Assembly (NCBI GenBank): GCA_026414975.1
Contig: JAOAHZ010000001.1
Coordinates: forward strand, 167,034-231,033
DNA from: Bacteroidia bacterium
Lineage (GTDB): Bacteria > Bacteroidota > Bacteroidia > SpSt-205
Reading direction: 5' to 3'
DNA length: 64,000 nt
Shown: one piece after another, positions 44,195 through 53,503 of the stretch
Position numbering within the stretch: position 1 is the first letter of the stretch
Layout: each line of letters begins with the position of its first letter
Notes under the pieces: generated by a model
Told to the model about the DNA's origin: nothing
The model's database searches: none
Seen by the model: the letters and a program-made list of their open reading frames with translations, nothing else
Made by a program: the position numbers and the translations under genes

Positions 44195-45232
44195 ATGCTC
44201 CACATATCCACACCCTTGCCATCAAAGGAGGAAGTACATAAGATGGTACTGGAATGGGGATACGTGCCTATACAGCCTCCTGCTGGCATAGACCTTTTTG
44301 CGGAGATAGAGCGACTCAAAAGGGCAAAAAACGCTGTTTTGTTGGCTCACTACTATCAAGATGCGGACATTCAAGATATAGCAGACTTTGTTGGAGATAG
44401 CCTTGGGCTCTCTCAGAAAGCGGCTGAAACGAATGCCGATATGATTGTGTTTGCAGGCGTGCACTTCATGGCGGAAACGGCAAAAATTCTCAATCCTACT
44501 AAGAAGGTAGTAATCCCTGATCTAAATGCCGGCTGCTCTCTCTCAGACAGTTGTCCACCTGAGGCTTTCGCTGCATTCAAGGCGAAGTACCCCGATCATA
44601 AAGTTGTCAGTTACATCAACACCTCTGCTGCTATCAAGGCAATGAGCGATATCATTGTAACCTCTTCTAATGCAGTGCCCATCGTGGGGGCTCTGCCCTC
44701 AGACTGGAAGATAATCTTTGCTCCTGATAAGAACCTTGGGTTATATGTCATGCGGAAGACGGGTCGGGAAATGCTGCTTTGGGAGGGAGTCTGTATGGTA
44801 CATACTATCTTCTCTCATCAGAAGATACGGGCTTTGCGTCTTCAGTATCCAGACGCAGAGCTTATCGCTCATCCTGAGTGTGAGCCGGCTATTTTGGAGC
44901 AGGCGGACTTCATTGGCTCTACGACGGCTTTATTGAACTATGTTATTCAATCTCCGAGAAGTCGCTTTATTGTAGCTACTGAGTCGGGCATACTCCATCA
45001 GATGCGTAAGGCAGCTCCGAGTAAGGAACTTATTCAAGCTCCAGCTGAGTACTCTTGTAGCTGCAATACCTGTCCTCACATGAAGCTGAACACTTTAGAG
45101 AAAATCTACAACGCTTTGCTCTACGAAGCTCCTGAGGTAACCCTCTCGGTGGATATCATGGAAAAAGCGCGCCGTCCTATAGAACAGATGCTGGAGCTGA
45201 GCCGGGATTTAGGACTGCTCTCTAAAGGATGA
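44195..45232 (+). CDS. nadA: Quinolinate synthase NadA
   Basis: A 345-aa 4Fe-4S enzyme that condenses iminoaspartate with DHAP to quinolinate, in de novo NAD synthesis. The three cluster cysteines sit in [30 protein letters not shown] and [19 protein letters not shown]. Other family marks are [20 protein letters not shown] and [10 protein letters not shown]. Its stop overlaps the thiL start by 4 nt. nadB and nadC are not in the window. Confidence 0.97.
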   Translation: MLHISTPLPSKEEVHKMVLEWGYVPIQPPAGIDLFAEIERLKRAKNAVLLAHYYQDADIQDIADFVGDSLGLSQKAAETNADMIVFAGVHFMAETAKILNPTKKVVIPDLNAGCSLSDSCPPEAFAAFKAKYPDHKVVSYINTSAAIKAMSDIIVTSSNAVPIVGALPSDWKIIFAPDKNLGLYVMRKTGREMLLWEGVCMVHTIFSHQKIRALRLQYPDAELIAHPECEPAILEQADFIGSTTALLNYVIQSPRSRFIVATESGILHQMRKAAPSKELIQAPAEYSCSCNTCPHMKLNTLEKIYNALLYEAPEVTLSVDIMEKARRPIEQMLELSRDLGLLSKG

Positions 45233-46272
45233 GAGAGGCTGAGCTAATTGCCGCTATATCTGCCCAGCTTAGGGGTCAGCATGAGCTTCTCGTCCAGGGA
45301 ATAGGTGATGATGCTGCCGTATGGGTATGGGACGAGAAGTACTATGGGCTTACTTCGGTAGATATCTTGCACGAGCATTGGGATTTTGATAGAGTGTATC
45401 ATGCTCCTCTTTACATAGGGTATAAGGCAGCGACATCGGCTATCAGCGACATATGCGCGATGAATGGGCAGCCTCTCTTTTTACTTGTATCTGTTGGTCT
45501 TCCGAAGGGGCTTGCTGCCTCCTATTTAGAAGACCTCTATAGGGGCTTGCGCCGTGTGGAAGATAAATACGGGGTGGTAGTAGCGGGAGGGGACATTTCG
45601 GCTGCCCGCGATCTCTGGATCAGCGTTACTGTGATAGGGCGGGTAGAGCGAGAACGCATATGCTACCGTAAGGGAGCCTCTCCCAATCAGCTTGTTTGTG
45701 TTACAGGCGACTTAGGTGGGGCTTATGCAGGGCTCAAGATTCTGCAGAGGGAAAAAGCTGTATTCTTGCAGAATCCTGCGGTTCAGCCTGACGTGTCCGG
45801 CTTCACTTACATTGTAAGCCGTCAGCTCAAGCCCGAGGCTCGGTGTGATATAGTGGCACGCTTGAGGGAACTGGATGTGCAGCCTACGAGTATGATAGAC
45901 CTCTCTGATGGATTAGCAGCTGGTCTTCACGCACTGGCTAAAGCTTCGGGGTATGGGATGCATGTATATCTGGATCGTCTGCCCTTTCATGAGCAGACGC
46001 AGAGAGTAGCTGAGCTATATGGTATGCCTCTGACAGCTTTTCTCCTATATGGTGGCGAAGAGTATGAGCTTCTCTTCACGATCCCTCTTTCCTCCTACGA
46101 CAAGATTAGAAAGGCCCCTCAGATACACGTGATAGGGTATGTGCGCTCAGATACGCGGCAGGTTTTGTTAGAGGACCCCTTAGGCGCTGTGCAACCTATT
46201 CAGGAGCTGAGCTGGGATAGTTCCAAGGCTGAATACTCAAGTGAGGGGGCACCGAAAGAGAATCCTTCTTAG
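45229..46272 (+). CDS. thiL: Thiamine-monophosphate kinase ThiL
   Basis: A 347-aa enzyme phosphorylating thiamine monophosphate to the active diphosphate. Motifs: IGDDAAVW near residue 25, [49 protein letters not shown] and [17 protein letters not shown]. The ATG overlaps the nadA stop by 4 nt, joining two cofactor genes in one transcript. The last 30 residues are not conserved in kind. Confidence 0.95.
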   Translation: MREAELIAAISAQLRGQHELLVQGIGDDAAVWVWDEKYYGLTSVDILHEHWDFDRVYHAPLYIGYKAATSAISDICAMNGQPLFLLVSVGLPKGLAASYLEDLYRGLRRVEDKYGVVVAGGDISAARDLWISVTVIGRVERERICYRKGASPNQLVCVTGDLGGAYAGLKILQREKAVFLQNPAVQPDVSGFTYIVSRQLKPEARCDIVARLRELDVQPTSMIDLSDGLAAGLHALAKASGYGMHVYLDRLPFHEQTQRVAELYGMPLTAFLLYGGEEYELLFTIPLSSYDKIRKAPQIHVIGYVRSDTRQVLLEDPLGAVQPIQELSWDSSKAEYSSEGAPKENPS

Positions 46273-46381
46273 TCCAGTAGGAGGGCAGAACTACGGACAG
46301 CCTTACAGAGGGAGATTTATCTGCTTTAGGCAAGGGAGTAGGCTTGGTAGTTTTCGTAAAGAATTTGTGTATCTTGCGGGC

Positions 46382-49240
46382 ATGAAACAGCTATCGCTAA
46401 TAAGGGTGGCTTTTGCCCTCGTGTGGGCCCAGCAGCCAAATGGACTTCTGGATACGATAACAGATCTCGTGCAGCATCGGGAGTATAAGGTCTTAATGCG
46501 AGATGGTGTGCCTCTCGCTACGAGTGTCAACTTGCCGATATTTTCTGACACAGCCCAAATTGAAGTAGACCTAAACTCGGTTTGGCCTGGATTGGGTCGG
46601 CGGCGTATACGCTTTGCTTATCCAGGAACTCAGTACTTTGTCTATCCTGACCAGCCTGACCCGTATGCTCTACCTGTCATGTTTACACGAACGCCTTATA
46701 ACAAAGGCGGTACAGAGCTTAGCAAAGGTTATGCTCTTTTAGGATACGCAGGTATAGAACAGGATATGCGGGGTCGCTACCGGTCATCGGGTGTATATCT
46801 CCCTATGTACAGTGACAGCTGGGATAAAACCGCCTATGTTCAGCATATAGGCCCAAATGCAGGACATCCCTTAGATATTACCCCGAATAAACAAGCGAAC
46901 CTGCATGAGGATGGCTGGGATACATACCAGTGGATTCTGAATGGGCTTCTGTATGACCGCGATGGAGACGGGAACGACGACGCTCTTCGTTGCAATGGAA
47001 AGATAGGTATGTTTGGTGGCTCGGCCTTAGGCAATACCCAGTATCAGCTTGCAGCAGCTCATCGTATAGATCCTAATCTTCCAGGCCTCAAGTGTCTTAT
47101 GCCCGTTGTGGCTTCTGGAGAGTTTTATCATAGTGCTGGCCATCATAATGGTGTGTTTCGAGAGCGCTTGATTGACGGGTGGTTACGCGGGCAGGTGGAG
47201 TTTTATGGCCGATGGGTGGCTGGTCCAGCAAATCCATACGATTCTATCCATACTCTTGCTGACTACGGACCGCAGATTCAGGAACCGATTCAGGCGGCGG
47301 AGGCCTGCATAGATTTCTGGACGACCATGAATGGCGCTCATTACCCAAATATGCCGGCTCGGGCCGTTATGGATATTAGTCATGCAACCTTGGATGATAA
47401 TGGAAATCCGCAGTGGAGAGGCTCGAGAAGCCGCTATGAAAACATACAAGTACCCGTGTATAACCTCACGGGATGGTGGGATATATTCATAGATGGGCAG
47501 ATTCAGACTTGGCAATATCTTATGAAATACCTACCCCCCTCGCTCAAGCGGTACCAAAAGATCGTTATAGGTCCTTGGGCTCATCAAACCATAGGGACAC
47601 GCAGTACGGGTGATATGCGGATTTTGCCGGATGGGCGAGACCATCGGTATCCATCAAATGTGATAGAACAGTTCAATGTCCCAGATGTCTCCAGTCTCAA
47701 TGTTCAAGCGGCTTCTAGGCTAGTCACCTCTGAGGTCGTAGGATGGTTCCGATACTTTTTAGGAACGCCTACTTTTCAGTTGCCTCCTGATACAGCTTGG
47801 CAAAGTGTGGGGAATAACATCTTTGTGCGAGTTCCAGCCGATACCTTCCGTGCAGGATTTTACGACTTCTACAACTTTTTGAATGGGACAGCGGGCTTGT
47901 CCAACTTTCCCATAGAGATTAAGATGGGCGCCTCGGGGACACCTCAGCGGTGGACCATTACCATTCCTGCCACGGGACAGTCTGTCTTTGGTGATACCAC
48001 GAGGCAGCCTATTTCTGCACCAAACTATGAGTTTGATGCTACACAGCCCACGGGACGGGCTAATGTGCGCTTTTACGTGGTGGGGCCAGTAGCAGACACG
48101 CTAAATCGTCATGTAGGGAACTATTGGTATAGTACTGATACCTTTCCTTTGCCTAACTTACCTCGTCTACGGCTTTACTTGCATGGAAATGGACGGCTCT
48201 CTGAACATCCCCCCCAATCGGTTGAACCTACAAGGTCTTTCGTAGCCGATCCCGATGATCCTGTCCCTACCCACGGCGGACCCAACATGATCGTGTATAC
48301 TCCCGACCGGGCGCGCCTGAGCCAAGGACAAATGGACTTTACAGACCCTCTCTATAGAGGCCTTGTCTTGGATCGTCCCGCTCGCTATACTATAGATGGA
48401 AAGAACTACTCCGACTTGATCTCGTACGTCTCAGATGCCATTCCCGAATCATTGTGCATAGCTGGCTTTCCCGTAGCCCAGCTCTTTTTAGCTCTTAGGC
48501 CACTCTGGGGAGCTTTTGCTGATTCAGCTAATGGGGACGTAGTGGTGCGAGTCTTAGACGTGTATCCAGATGGGCGTGAGTATTATGTATTTGAGGGAGC
48601 TTGTAATGCTCGCGCTCGGGAATACGCTGAGAGCTGGGCCGATGGACGAGAAGATACCTCCAAACCTTGGTACAATCTCGTCTCGGACAGCGTGTATAAA
48701 TGGCGATTTCGCATGCTGCCTATAGCCTACTGCTGGGGGAAAGGGCATCGTATCAAGGTCCTCATCAGTGCTACCAACTATCCCCGCTACCAACCTTGTC
48801 CAAATGTGCCGCTCATGCCTTATGAGTTTTATCGTCGGCGTCCGTTTGATAACACACCCTATCTGTTCCGTGGCGTACCGATGCTGCCCCGCCGCAATCT
48901 TCAAACGATTTATTCTGCTCCTGATAAGCATTCCTACATAGAGCTACCTGTCTTGGGGGGACGCTTCGTTTCAAGCCTAACCATAGGAGAGCCAGACAAA
49001 CTACCTCAAGCTATACTCTATCCTAATCCGGCCGGTGAGTACGCTGTTGCAGAAGTAGACTCCCCTGGTGCCTACACCATAGAGGTCTTTACGCTCGCAG
49101 GACAGCGTATATTTTTGGCTTCGTTTGCTCAAAGAATTGCCCTCCCGACTTCGCAGTGGAGCCCAGGTGTGTATATGGTGCGTATAGGGTCGGAGTCAGG
49201 CGTTATTCTCGGTACCCACAAACTTGTGGTAGGGTGGTAA
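46382..49240 (+). CDS. T9SS-secreted S15/CocE-type peptidase or hydrolase
   Basis: About 952 aa from ATG 46382; the frame is open back to 46241, but only the later ATG gives a signal peptide (MKQLSLIRVAFALVWAQ). The catalytic domain is X-Pro dipeptidyl-peptidase/CocE-like: DGVPLATSVNLPIF opens it, GGSALGNTQYQLAAAH holds the likely Ser, NLTGWWDIFIDGQ the Asp and VIGPWAHQTIG the His. A jelly-roll C-terminal domain follows, then a Por sorting domain (ILYPNPAGEYAVAEV to YMVRIGSESGV) ending KLVVGW. It would be secreted and attached at the surface, cutting peptides or esters. TATCTTGC, a weak -7-like box, lies 5 nt before the ATG. Confidence 0.9.
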   Translation: MKQLSLIRVAFALVWAQQPNGLLDTITDLVQHREYKVLMRDGVPLATSVNLPIFSDTAQIEVDLNSVWPGLGRRRIRFAYPGTQYFVYPDQPDPYALPVMFTRTPYNKGGTELSKGYALLGYAGIEQDMRGRYRSSGVYLPMYSDSWDKTAYVQHIGPNAGHPLDITPNKQANLHEDGWDTYQWILNGLLYDRDGDGNDDALRCNGKIGMFGGSALGNTQYQLAAAHRIDPNLPGLKCLMPVVASGEFYHSAGHHNGVFRERLIDGWLRGQVEFYGRWVAGPANPYDSIHTLADYGPQIQEPIQAAEACIDFWTTMNGAHYPNMPARAVMDISHATLDDNGNPQWRGSRSRYENIQVPVYNLTGWWDIFIDGQIQTWQYLMKYLPPSLKRYQKIVIGPWAHQTIGTRSTGDMRILPDGRDHRYPSNVIEQFNVPDVSSLNVQAASRLVTSEVVGWFRYFLGTPTFQLPPDTAWQSVGNNIFVRVPADTFRAGFYDFYNFLNGTAGLSNFPIEIKMGASGTPQRWTITIPATGQSVFGDTTRQPISAPNYEFDATQPTGRANVRFYVVGPVADTLNRHVGNYWYSTDTFPLPNLPRLRLYLHGNGRLSEHPPQSVEPTRSFVADPDDPVPTHGGPNMIVYTPDRARLSQGQMDFTDPLYRGLVLDRPARYTIDGKNYSDLISYVSDAIPESLCIAGFPVAQLFLALRPLWGAFADSANGDVVVRVLDVYPDGREYYVFEGACNARAREYAESWADGREDTSKPWYNLVSDSVYKWRFRMLPIAYCWGKGHRIKVLISATNYPRYQPCPNVPLMPYEFYRRRPFDNTPYLFRGVPMLPRRNLQTIYSAPDKHSYIELPVLGGRFVSSLTIGEPDKLPQAILYPNPAGEYAVAEVDSPGAYTIEVFTLAGQRIFLASFAQRIALPTSQWSPGVYMVRIGSESGVILGTHKLVVGW

Positions 49241-49309
49241 AACGGTCAGGGAATGGGGGGCTTGCGTGGAAAGTCGTGAGTTCTGAAAGTCCTTTGCGGT
49301 CCAGGAAGC

Positions 49310-49344
49310 GGGGGGTCTGAGGGTTTTCGGGCCTATTGGGTGGG
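49310..49344 (+). other. G-rich tract with G-quadruplex pattern
   Basis: Five runs of at least three G (49310-49315, 49321-49323, 49329-49331, 49338-49340, 49342-49344) are separated by loops of 5, 5, 6 and 1 nt. This fits the standard G3+N1-7 quadruplex pattern on the plus strand. The last run is also the edge of the adjoining palindrome. Confidence 0.6.
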
Positions 49345-49386
49345 CGCGGGGCGGCAGCTACCTCAGGTAGCTGCCGCCCCGCGCCC
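49342..49386. repeat. 45-nt perfect palindrome, 22-bp arms
   Basis: Arms 49342-49363 and 49365-49386 are exact reverse complements around a single central C (49364). The outer part is almost pure G+C and the inner part reads GGCAGCTACCT and its mirror. It lies about 100 nt after the secreted peptidase gene and 220 nt after the convergent GT2 gene. There is no T-run on either side, so it is not a classic intrinsic terminator, though it could end transcription both ways. Confidence 0.85.
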
Positions 49387-49606
49387 CTGACCTATAACCG
49401 TACAGCCTTAGAGGATACGGAGGATTCCGGGGATGAAAGGCATCTCTCAGACTAAAATCTCCTGCTTCATAGAGAACCCAACCGACTCTCTATCCAGTCT
49501 AAGAGCTCTTCTGGGCACCGATAGGCATCGCAGGCCTGACTTTCTGAGAAGGCGATCTAGTTATTAGGCTTGCATTCAGCCCTCGGGTAGACTGGGCCTC
49601 CCAAGT
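49387..49606. other. Convergent intergenic stretch after the palindrome
   Basis: About 220 nt between the palindrome and the stop of the GT2 gene. I see no open frame with family features, no tRNA-like fold and no promoter box. Confidence 0.4.
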
Positions 49607-50416
49607 CTAACTCTTAGAAGACACCGCATCATGTAGCAAAGGTATAGACGGCCGATGGGCTTTTCGGCGATCTAAGAGATAGGCCAGATGAATCTCACGC
49701 AAGATGTAGAACATAGACCCGATAAAAGCTATGCTTACGCCCCGCCAGCCTAATCGCCAACCTCCCTTGACGAATAGACTCTTGATGAAGCGAAAGCTGA
49801 AGCGGAGAAACCCCCGAATCCAGCTGGGTTTACGTCCTGCTTTGTACAAGGCTTCTGCTTGAAGCCGAGCGTATTGGCTTGTGCGGAGGAGATTCTCTTC
49901 GGGAGTGTTGTAGGTGTAGTGCCACAGCTCTCCATGTAGGGTGTAGATTTTGGCAGTAGGGGGCAGCAGCAGTTTTTCGTGGACGGGGTCTTCACTCCAT
50001 CGGGCTATATCGCGCTGAAAGAGGCGAATCTTCCAGTCAGGGTACCAGTCCCCCGAGCGAATCTCGGCGCCGCAGTATATCCCTATCCGAAGCATTCGGT
50101 ACGCATCGGCTTGCCACTGCCCTTTTTCCCGGAGAATAGACTGCTGCAGTTCAGGAGATAGGATTTCGTCGGCGTCTACAGAGAGGATGTATCGGCCTCG
50201 GGCAAGAGAGTTAGCGAAGTTTTTCTGACACCCATAGCCGTCAAAAGGGCGTTCATACCATCGAATACCCTCAATGGTATGAGCGATTTCCTTGGTACGG
50301 TCCGTAGAACCACTATCTACGATGATAATCTCATCGGCTACGCCTTGGAGAGCTCGCAGAGTGAAGAGAAGGTAGCGTTCAGCGTTGTAGGTGATGAGGA
50401 CTGCAGAGAGCTCCAT
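49607..50416 (-). CDS. Family 2 glycosyltransferase, WaaE/KdtX-like
   Basis: About 269 aa from ATG 50416, whose A is also the last base of the permease stop (TGATG). The GT-A domain begins ELSAVLITYNAERYLLFTL and has IIIVDSGSTDRTKEIA and the DXD-like LSVDADEILSPEL. EDPVHEKLLLP and LHGELWHYTY follow, as in lipopolysaccharide core glucosyltransferases of the WaaE/KdtX group. The C-terminus has one amphipathic or hydrophobic segment. The longer reading from 50572 adds 52 unlike residues inside the permease gene. Confidence 0.9.
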   Translation of the reverse strand: MELSAVLITYNAERYLLFTLRALQGVADEIIIVDSGSTDRTKEIAHTIEGIRWYERPFDGYGCQKNFANSLARGRYILSVDADEILSPELQQSILREKGQWQADAYRMLRIGIYCGAEIRSGDWYPDWKIRLFQRDIARWSEDPVHEKLLLPPTAKIYTLHGELWHYTYNTPEENLLRTSQYARLQAEALYKAGRKPSWIRGFLRFSFRFIKSLFVKGGWRLGWRGVSIAFIGSMFYILREIHLAYLLDRRKAHRPSIPLLHDAVSSKS

Positions 50417-51654
50417 CAGTAGGTACTTCGGATAGCTTCTATGGGATGGAGACGAGCAGCGCTCCAAGCCGGAGCCAGAGCACTTAAGAGTCCTACGGTT
50501 ACAGTAACCCCTACGCTCCAAAGTAAGTCTTGCGGGGCTATGGCTAAAGAAAGCCCCTCTTTCGCTGCCCACTCAGATAGAGCCATGGTTAGAGTGCTTG
50601 TTAGGCCTAAGCCTACTATTCCGCCAATGCCTGTTAGCAGAACGCCCTCTATCAGAAAAAGCCCAAGAATGAATGACTGCGGGGCTCCCATAGCGCGCTG
50701 AATCCCAATCTCTCCCCGACGCTCTCTTACAGCTACATATAAGATATTCGCAACGCCAAATCCCCCAACCAGCAGGGCAAAGCCAGCAATGAATAATCCC
50801 ACGGTTGCTACATACCCAGAGACTTGGCGCACTTGGTCAAGGAGAGCGTCCTGTCTGTTGATGGAGAAGTTATCGGGCACCCGGGGAGGCAGATGGCGGG
50901 TCTGGCGGAGTATCCCTCGCACTCGTAGTTCTAAAAGGTCTATGGGCAGAGCTTCAGGGTTTTTAGCCCGAACAAGTATGGTTCTATCCCCTTGAAATCG
51001 TTCTAAACCGCGTAACCGATACATAATCGGAAAGGGAATGATCATGGCTTGATCCATGTCTCCACCAAAGCTCCCTTGCATTCGTAGAACACCGATAATC
51101 TGAAAGGTCTGTCCTGAATATCGGAAAGAGAGCCCTACGGCTTCTTCACTGCCCGAGAGAGAACGAGCCAAACGGCTTCCTACGACGGCTAAAGCCAGAC
51201 CTCGCTTTAGTTCCTCCCTCGTAAAAAATCGTCCTGACCGCAGCTCTAAGGGAAAGACGGCTTGGAAATCCCCTGTGATACCTATGACGCGGGCTTCCTC
51301 TGTGCGATTTTTGAAGGTAATCTTCTCTAAGGACCGATCATACCGAAGAGCAACCCAAGCTTGATCGCCCAACCCACTTTGGAGAGCTTCATAGTCTACG
51401 AGGCTCATTCGGGGACGGCGGAAATACACACCCCAGTCCTCTGCAGAAAATCGCCATGGCAAATGATGAACATACACGGTAGAAGCCCCCAATCGCTCAA
51501 ATCGGCCAACGATAGAGCGCTCCATAGAGTAGGTGAAAACCCGCACAGAGGATACAGAGAATATACCCACAGCGATCGTGAGAAGGGTGAGCAAAGAGCG
51601 GCGTCGGTGGGCACTCATATTGCGGACCGCTTGGCGAAAGGCTTCTCCGAACAT
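50416..51654 (-). CDS. MacB/FtsX-type ABC transporter permease
   Basis: A 412-aa membrane protein of the MacB family. TM1 is at about 20-40 (RRSLLTLLTIAVGIFSV), then a large periplasmic MacB_PCD-like domain, then FtsX-type TMs 2-4 at the C-terminus (VATVGLFIAGFALLVGGFG, GLFLIEGVLLTGIGGIVGLG, LLSALAPAWSAARLHPIEA). The partner ATPase gene is not adjacent, so it must be encoded elsewhere. It is translationally linked to the GT2 gene after it. The promoter region is shared with divergent queA. Confidence 0.9.
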   Translation of the reverse strand: MFGEAFRQAVRNMSAHRRRSLLTLLTIAVGIFSVSSVRVFTYSMERSIVGRFERLGASTVYVHHLPWRFSAEDWGVYFRRPRMSLVDYEALQSGLGDQAWVALRYDRSLEKITFKNRTEEARVIGITGDFQAVFPLELRSGRFFTREELKRGLALAVVGSRLARSLSGSEEAVGLSFRYSGQTFQIIGVLRMQGSFGGDMDQAMIIPFPIMYRLRGLERFQGDRTILVRAKNPEALPIDLLELRVRGILRQTRHLPPRVPDNFSINRQDALLDQVRQVSGYVATVGLFIAGFALLVGGFGVANILYVAVRERRGEIGIQRAMGAPQSFILGLFLIEGVLLTGIGGIVGLGLTSTLTMALSEWAAKEGLSLAIAPQDLLWSVGVTVTVGLLSALAPAWSAARLHPIEAIRSTY

Positions 51655-51656
51655 GG

Positions 51657-51679
51657 TATCTTTGCCACCTACAAAGATA
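51657..51679. promoter_or_regulatory. Mirror-image divergent -7 boxes between macB-like gene and queA
   Basis: TATCTTTG (51657-51664) and CAAAGATA (51672-51679) form a perfect inverted repeat with a 7-nt spacer. The first is a -7 box for queA (ATG 51679, 14 nt on). The second, read on the minus strand, serves the permease gene (ATG 51654, 17 nt on). Each box would lie in or near the other's start site, so the two promoters should compete. Confidence 0.65.
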
Positions 51680-52728
51680 TGAGCAGTCGCCTCTCAGACT
51701 ATGCTTTTGAACTTCCGGACGGTCAAATCGCCCAGTATCCCCCTGAGCCGCGAGGAAGCAACCGACTAATGGTCTTAGACCGAGAGTCAGGGCATATAAC
51801 CTACCATACCTTTTCGGAGCTGTCTAACTTTTTAGAGGCAGGTGATGTGATTGTCTATAATGACTCGCTTCCATTTCCTTGCCTCCTGATAGGGCATAAG
51901 GAGCGAAGCACCTCGCCTGTAGAGGTCCTTTTGCTGCGGGAGTTGGACGCTGAGACCCACCTATGGAATGCCATGGTAGAGCCTGCTCGTAAAATACGAG
52001 TTGGAAACAAGCTCTACTTCCCTGGGAGTAACCTAACAGCCGAAGTCGTAGATAATACAACTAGTCGAGAGCGTGCCATCCGATTCATCGTGCCGCCTGG
52101 GGAGTCCTTTAGGGCCATGATAGAGAGCATCGGGCTTATGGCGCTGCCTCGGTATATCAAGCGTCCGCATCGCCCTGAGGATTACAGGGACTTTCGTCCG
52201 CTCTGGAATGGCATTCCGGGCTCCGTCCAAGCCTCCGATGCCAGTCTTCCCTTTACACGGGTTATCATCCGCGAGTTAGAGGTAAAAGGCGTTGAGTTTG
52301 TTCCCGTCACCTTGCATGTAGGCGCCGCTAACTTTCGTCAGATAGAGGTAGAGGACCTGTTTAAGTTTTCCATGGATGCGGAGTGGTTTGAAGTAAAGGA
52401 GTCCTCCGCCGTGCGGATCAACGAAGCCCGTCGGGCAGGCAAACGGGTGTTGGTAGTAGGTGCAAGTGTTCTCCGAGCTGTAGAGTCTAGCCTATCTGCC
52501 TATAATGACCTCAAAGCCACCGAAGATTGGACGGTGAAGTTTATTTTTCCCCCCTACAAGCCTGTTATCCCAGACGCCTACCTGACCCAGCTTCACCTGC
52601 CCAAATCGGCAGGCTATATTGCCACAGCCGCCTTTGGAGGCTATTCGCGCGTTCGGAAGGCTTATGAGACCGCTCTTGAGAAAGGGTTCCGATGGGGGTG
52701 TTATGGAGACCTTCTCCTAATCATATAG
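51679..52728 (+). CDS. queA: QueA-like S-adenosylmethionine:tRNA ribosyltransferase-isomerase
   Basis: About 349 aa from ATG 51679; the frame is open back to 51361 inside the permease gene. QueA transfers ribose from SAM to preQ1 in tRNA to form epoxyqueuosine. N-terminal ELPDGQIAQYPPEPRGSNRL, FLEAGDVIVYNDS and the C-terminal TQLHLPKSAGYIATAAFGG and GCYGDLLLI are typical. The core motif normally near GSVAAPTAGLHFT reads GSVQASDASLPFT, and VGTTSVRALE is VGASVLRAVE, so the active site has diverged. It could be a Bacteroidota subtype or a related activity. Confidence 0.85.
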   Translation: MSSRLSDYAFELPDGQIAQYPPEPRGSNRLMVLDRESGHITYHTFSELSNFLEAGDVIVYNDSLPFPCLLIGHKERSTSPVEVLLLRELDAETHLWNAMVEPARKIRVGNKLYFPGSNLTAEVVDNTTSRERAIRFIVPPGESFRAMIESIGLMALPRYIKRPHRPEDYRDFRPLWNGIPGSVQASDASLPFTRVIIRELEVKGVEFVPVTLHVGAANFRQIEVEDLFKFSMDAEWFEVKESSAVRINEARRAGKRVLVVGASVLRAVESSLSAYNDLKATEDWTVKFIFPPYKPVIPDAYLTQLHLPKSAGYIATAAFGGYSRVRKAYETALEKGFRWGCYGDLLLII

Positions 52729-52747
52729 AGGATAGAGTACTAAGTCT

Positions 52748-53476
52748 ATGCACTCTTTGGCTCGAGACCTCCGGCCCGTGTGGGTGCAGTTGGCTGGAGG
52801 AAGTGGAGTCCGATTTGGAGGAACGCTCCCGAAACAGTTCCGGCGTCTGGGACGAAAACCCGTTTTGGTGTATGCTGTGGAGACATTTCTGGAGTTGTAT
52901 CCAGAGGGTATCGTCATCGTTGTCCTGCCTCTGGCGCATTTTAGATATGGAGAGAGACTTCTGCGGAAGGCTTTTCCTCATGCGGCGCTCTATCTTACAG
53001 TTGGTGGTCCTACGCGAAGCGGTTCTACAGAGGCAGCTCTTACTCTTTTGGAGGATTTAGAGCTACTGAGTCAAGAGTATGTTATGGCTTTTCACGATGC
53101 GGTGCGCCCCTTTGTTTCCAAAGAGGTCATAAAACGCGCCATTGAAGCTGGAGCCGAATCAGGAGCAGCGGTGTGTGGCATTCCAGTAAGTTTTTCTGTA
53201 CGGTTAGTAGAAGGTGAGGCATCTCACGCCATTCCGCGGAATAGAGTATGGGAAGTTCAGACGCCTCAGGTGTTTAGAGGGGATATTCTACGGGAGGCTT
53301 GGAGGCGGTTATCTCCCTTGTCGGATGAAAGTTTTACGGATGAGGGCAGCTGGGTGGAGGCGGCGGGCTTTACTGTAAGGCTCGTAGCAGGAGAACCCCA
53401 AAATCTTAAGCTCACTTATCCCATGGATTGGGAGGTAGCACGGAGCTGGCTAAAGCGTCAGAAAACCTCGTCATGA
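52748..53476 (+). CDS. ispD: 2-C-methyl-D-erythritol 4-phosphate cytidylyltransferase
   Basis: A 242-aa enzyme of the MEP isoprenoid pathway. The CTP-binding loop is VQLAGGSGVRFGGTLPKQF near residue 12, with FHDAVRPFVSKEV, VQTPQVFRGD and TDEGSWVEAAG followed by PQNLKLTYPMDW. The first loop has QLAGGSG where AAGGSG is more common. It follows queA by 19 nt and is probably cotranscribed. Together with the polyprenyl synthase at 55.7 kb it suggests that isoprenoids are made by MEP. Confidence 0.95.
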   Translation: MHSLARDLRPVWVQLAGGSGVRFGGTLPKQFRRLGRKPVLVYAVETFLELYPEGIVIVVLPLAHFRYGERLLRKAFPHAALYLTVGGPTRSGSTEAALTLLEDLELLSQEYVMAFHDAVRPFVSKEVIKRAIEAGAESGAAVCGIPVSFSVRLVEGEASHAIPRNRVWEVQTPQVFRGDILREAWRRLSPLSDESFTDEGSWVEAAGFTVRLVAGEPQNLKLTYPMDWEVARSWLKRQKTSS

Positions 53477-53489
53477 AGGGCGCATGTTG

Positions 53490-53497
53490 TACCTTTG
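53490..53497 (+). promoter_or_regulatory. TAnnTTTG -7 box of the tRNA pair
   Basis: TACCTTTG ends 6 nt before the first base of mature tRNA-Met. As the 5' end of the tRNA is known by its acceptor stem, this calibrates the start point as roughly 5-7 nt after the box, or the leader as nearly absent. Confidence 0.75.
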
Positions 53498-53503
53498 TAG
53501 AAA

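Noticed and set aside
49342-49386. Reading the long palindrome as an ordinary intrinsic terminator.
   Set aside because: There is no T-run on either side and the stem is much longer than usual, so I list it as a palindrome of unknown role.
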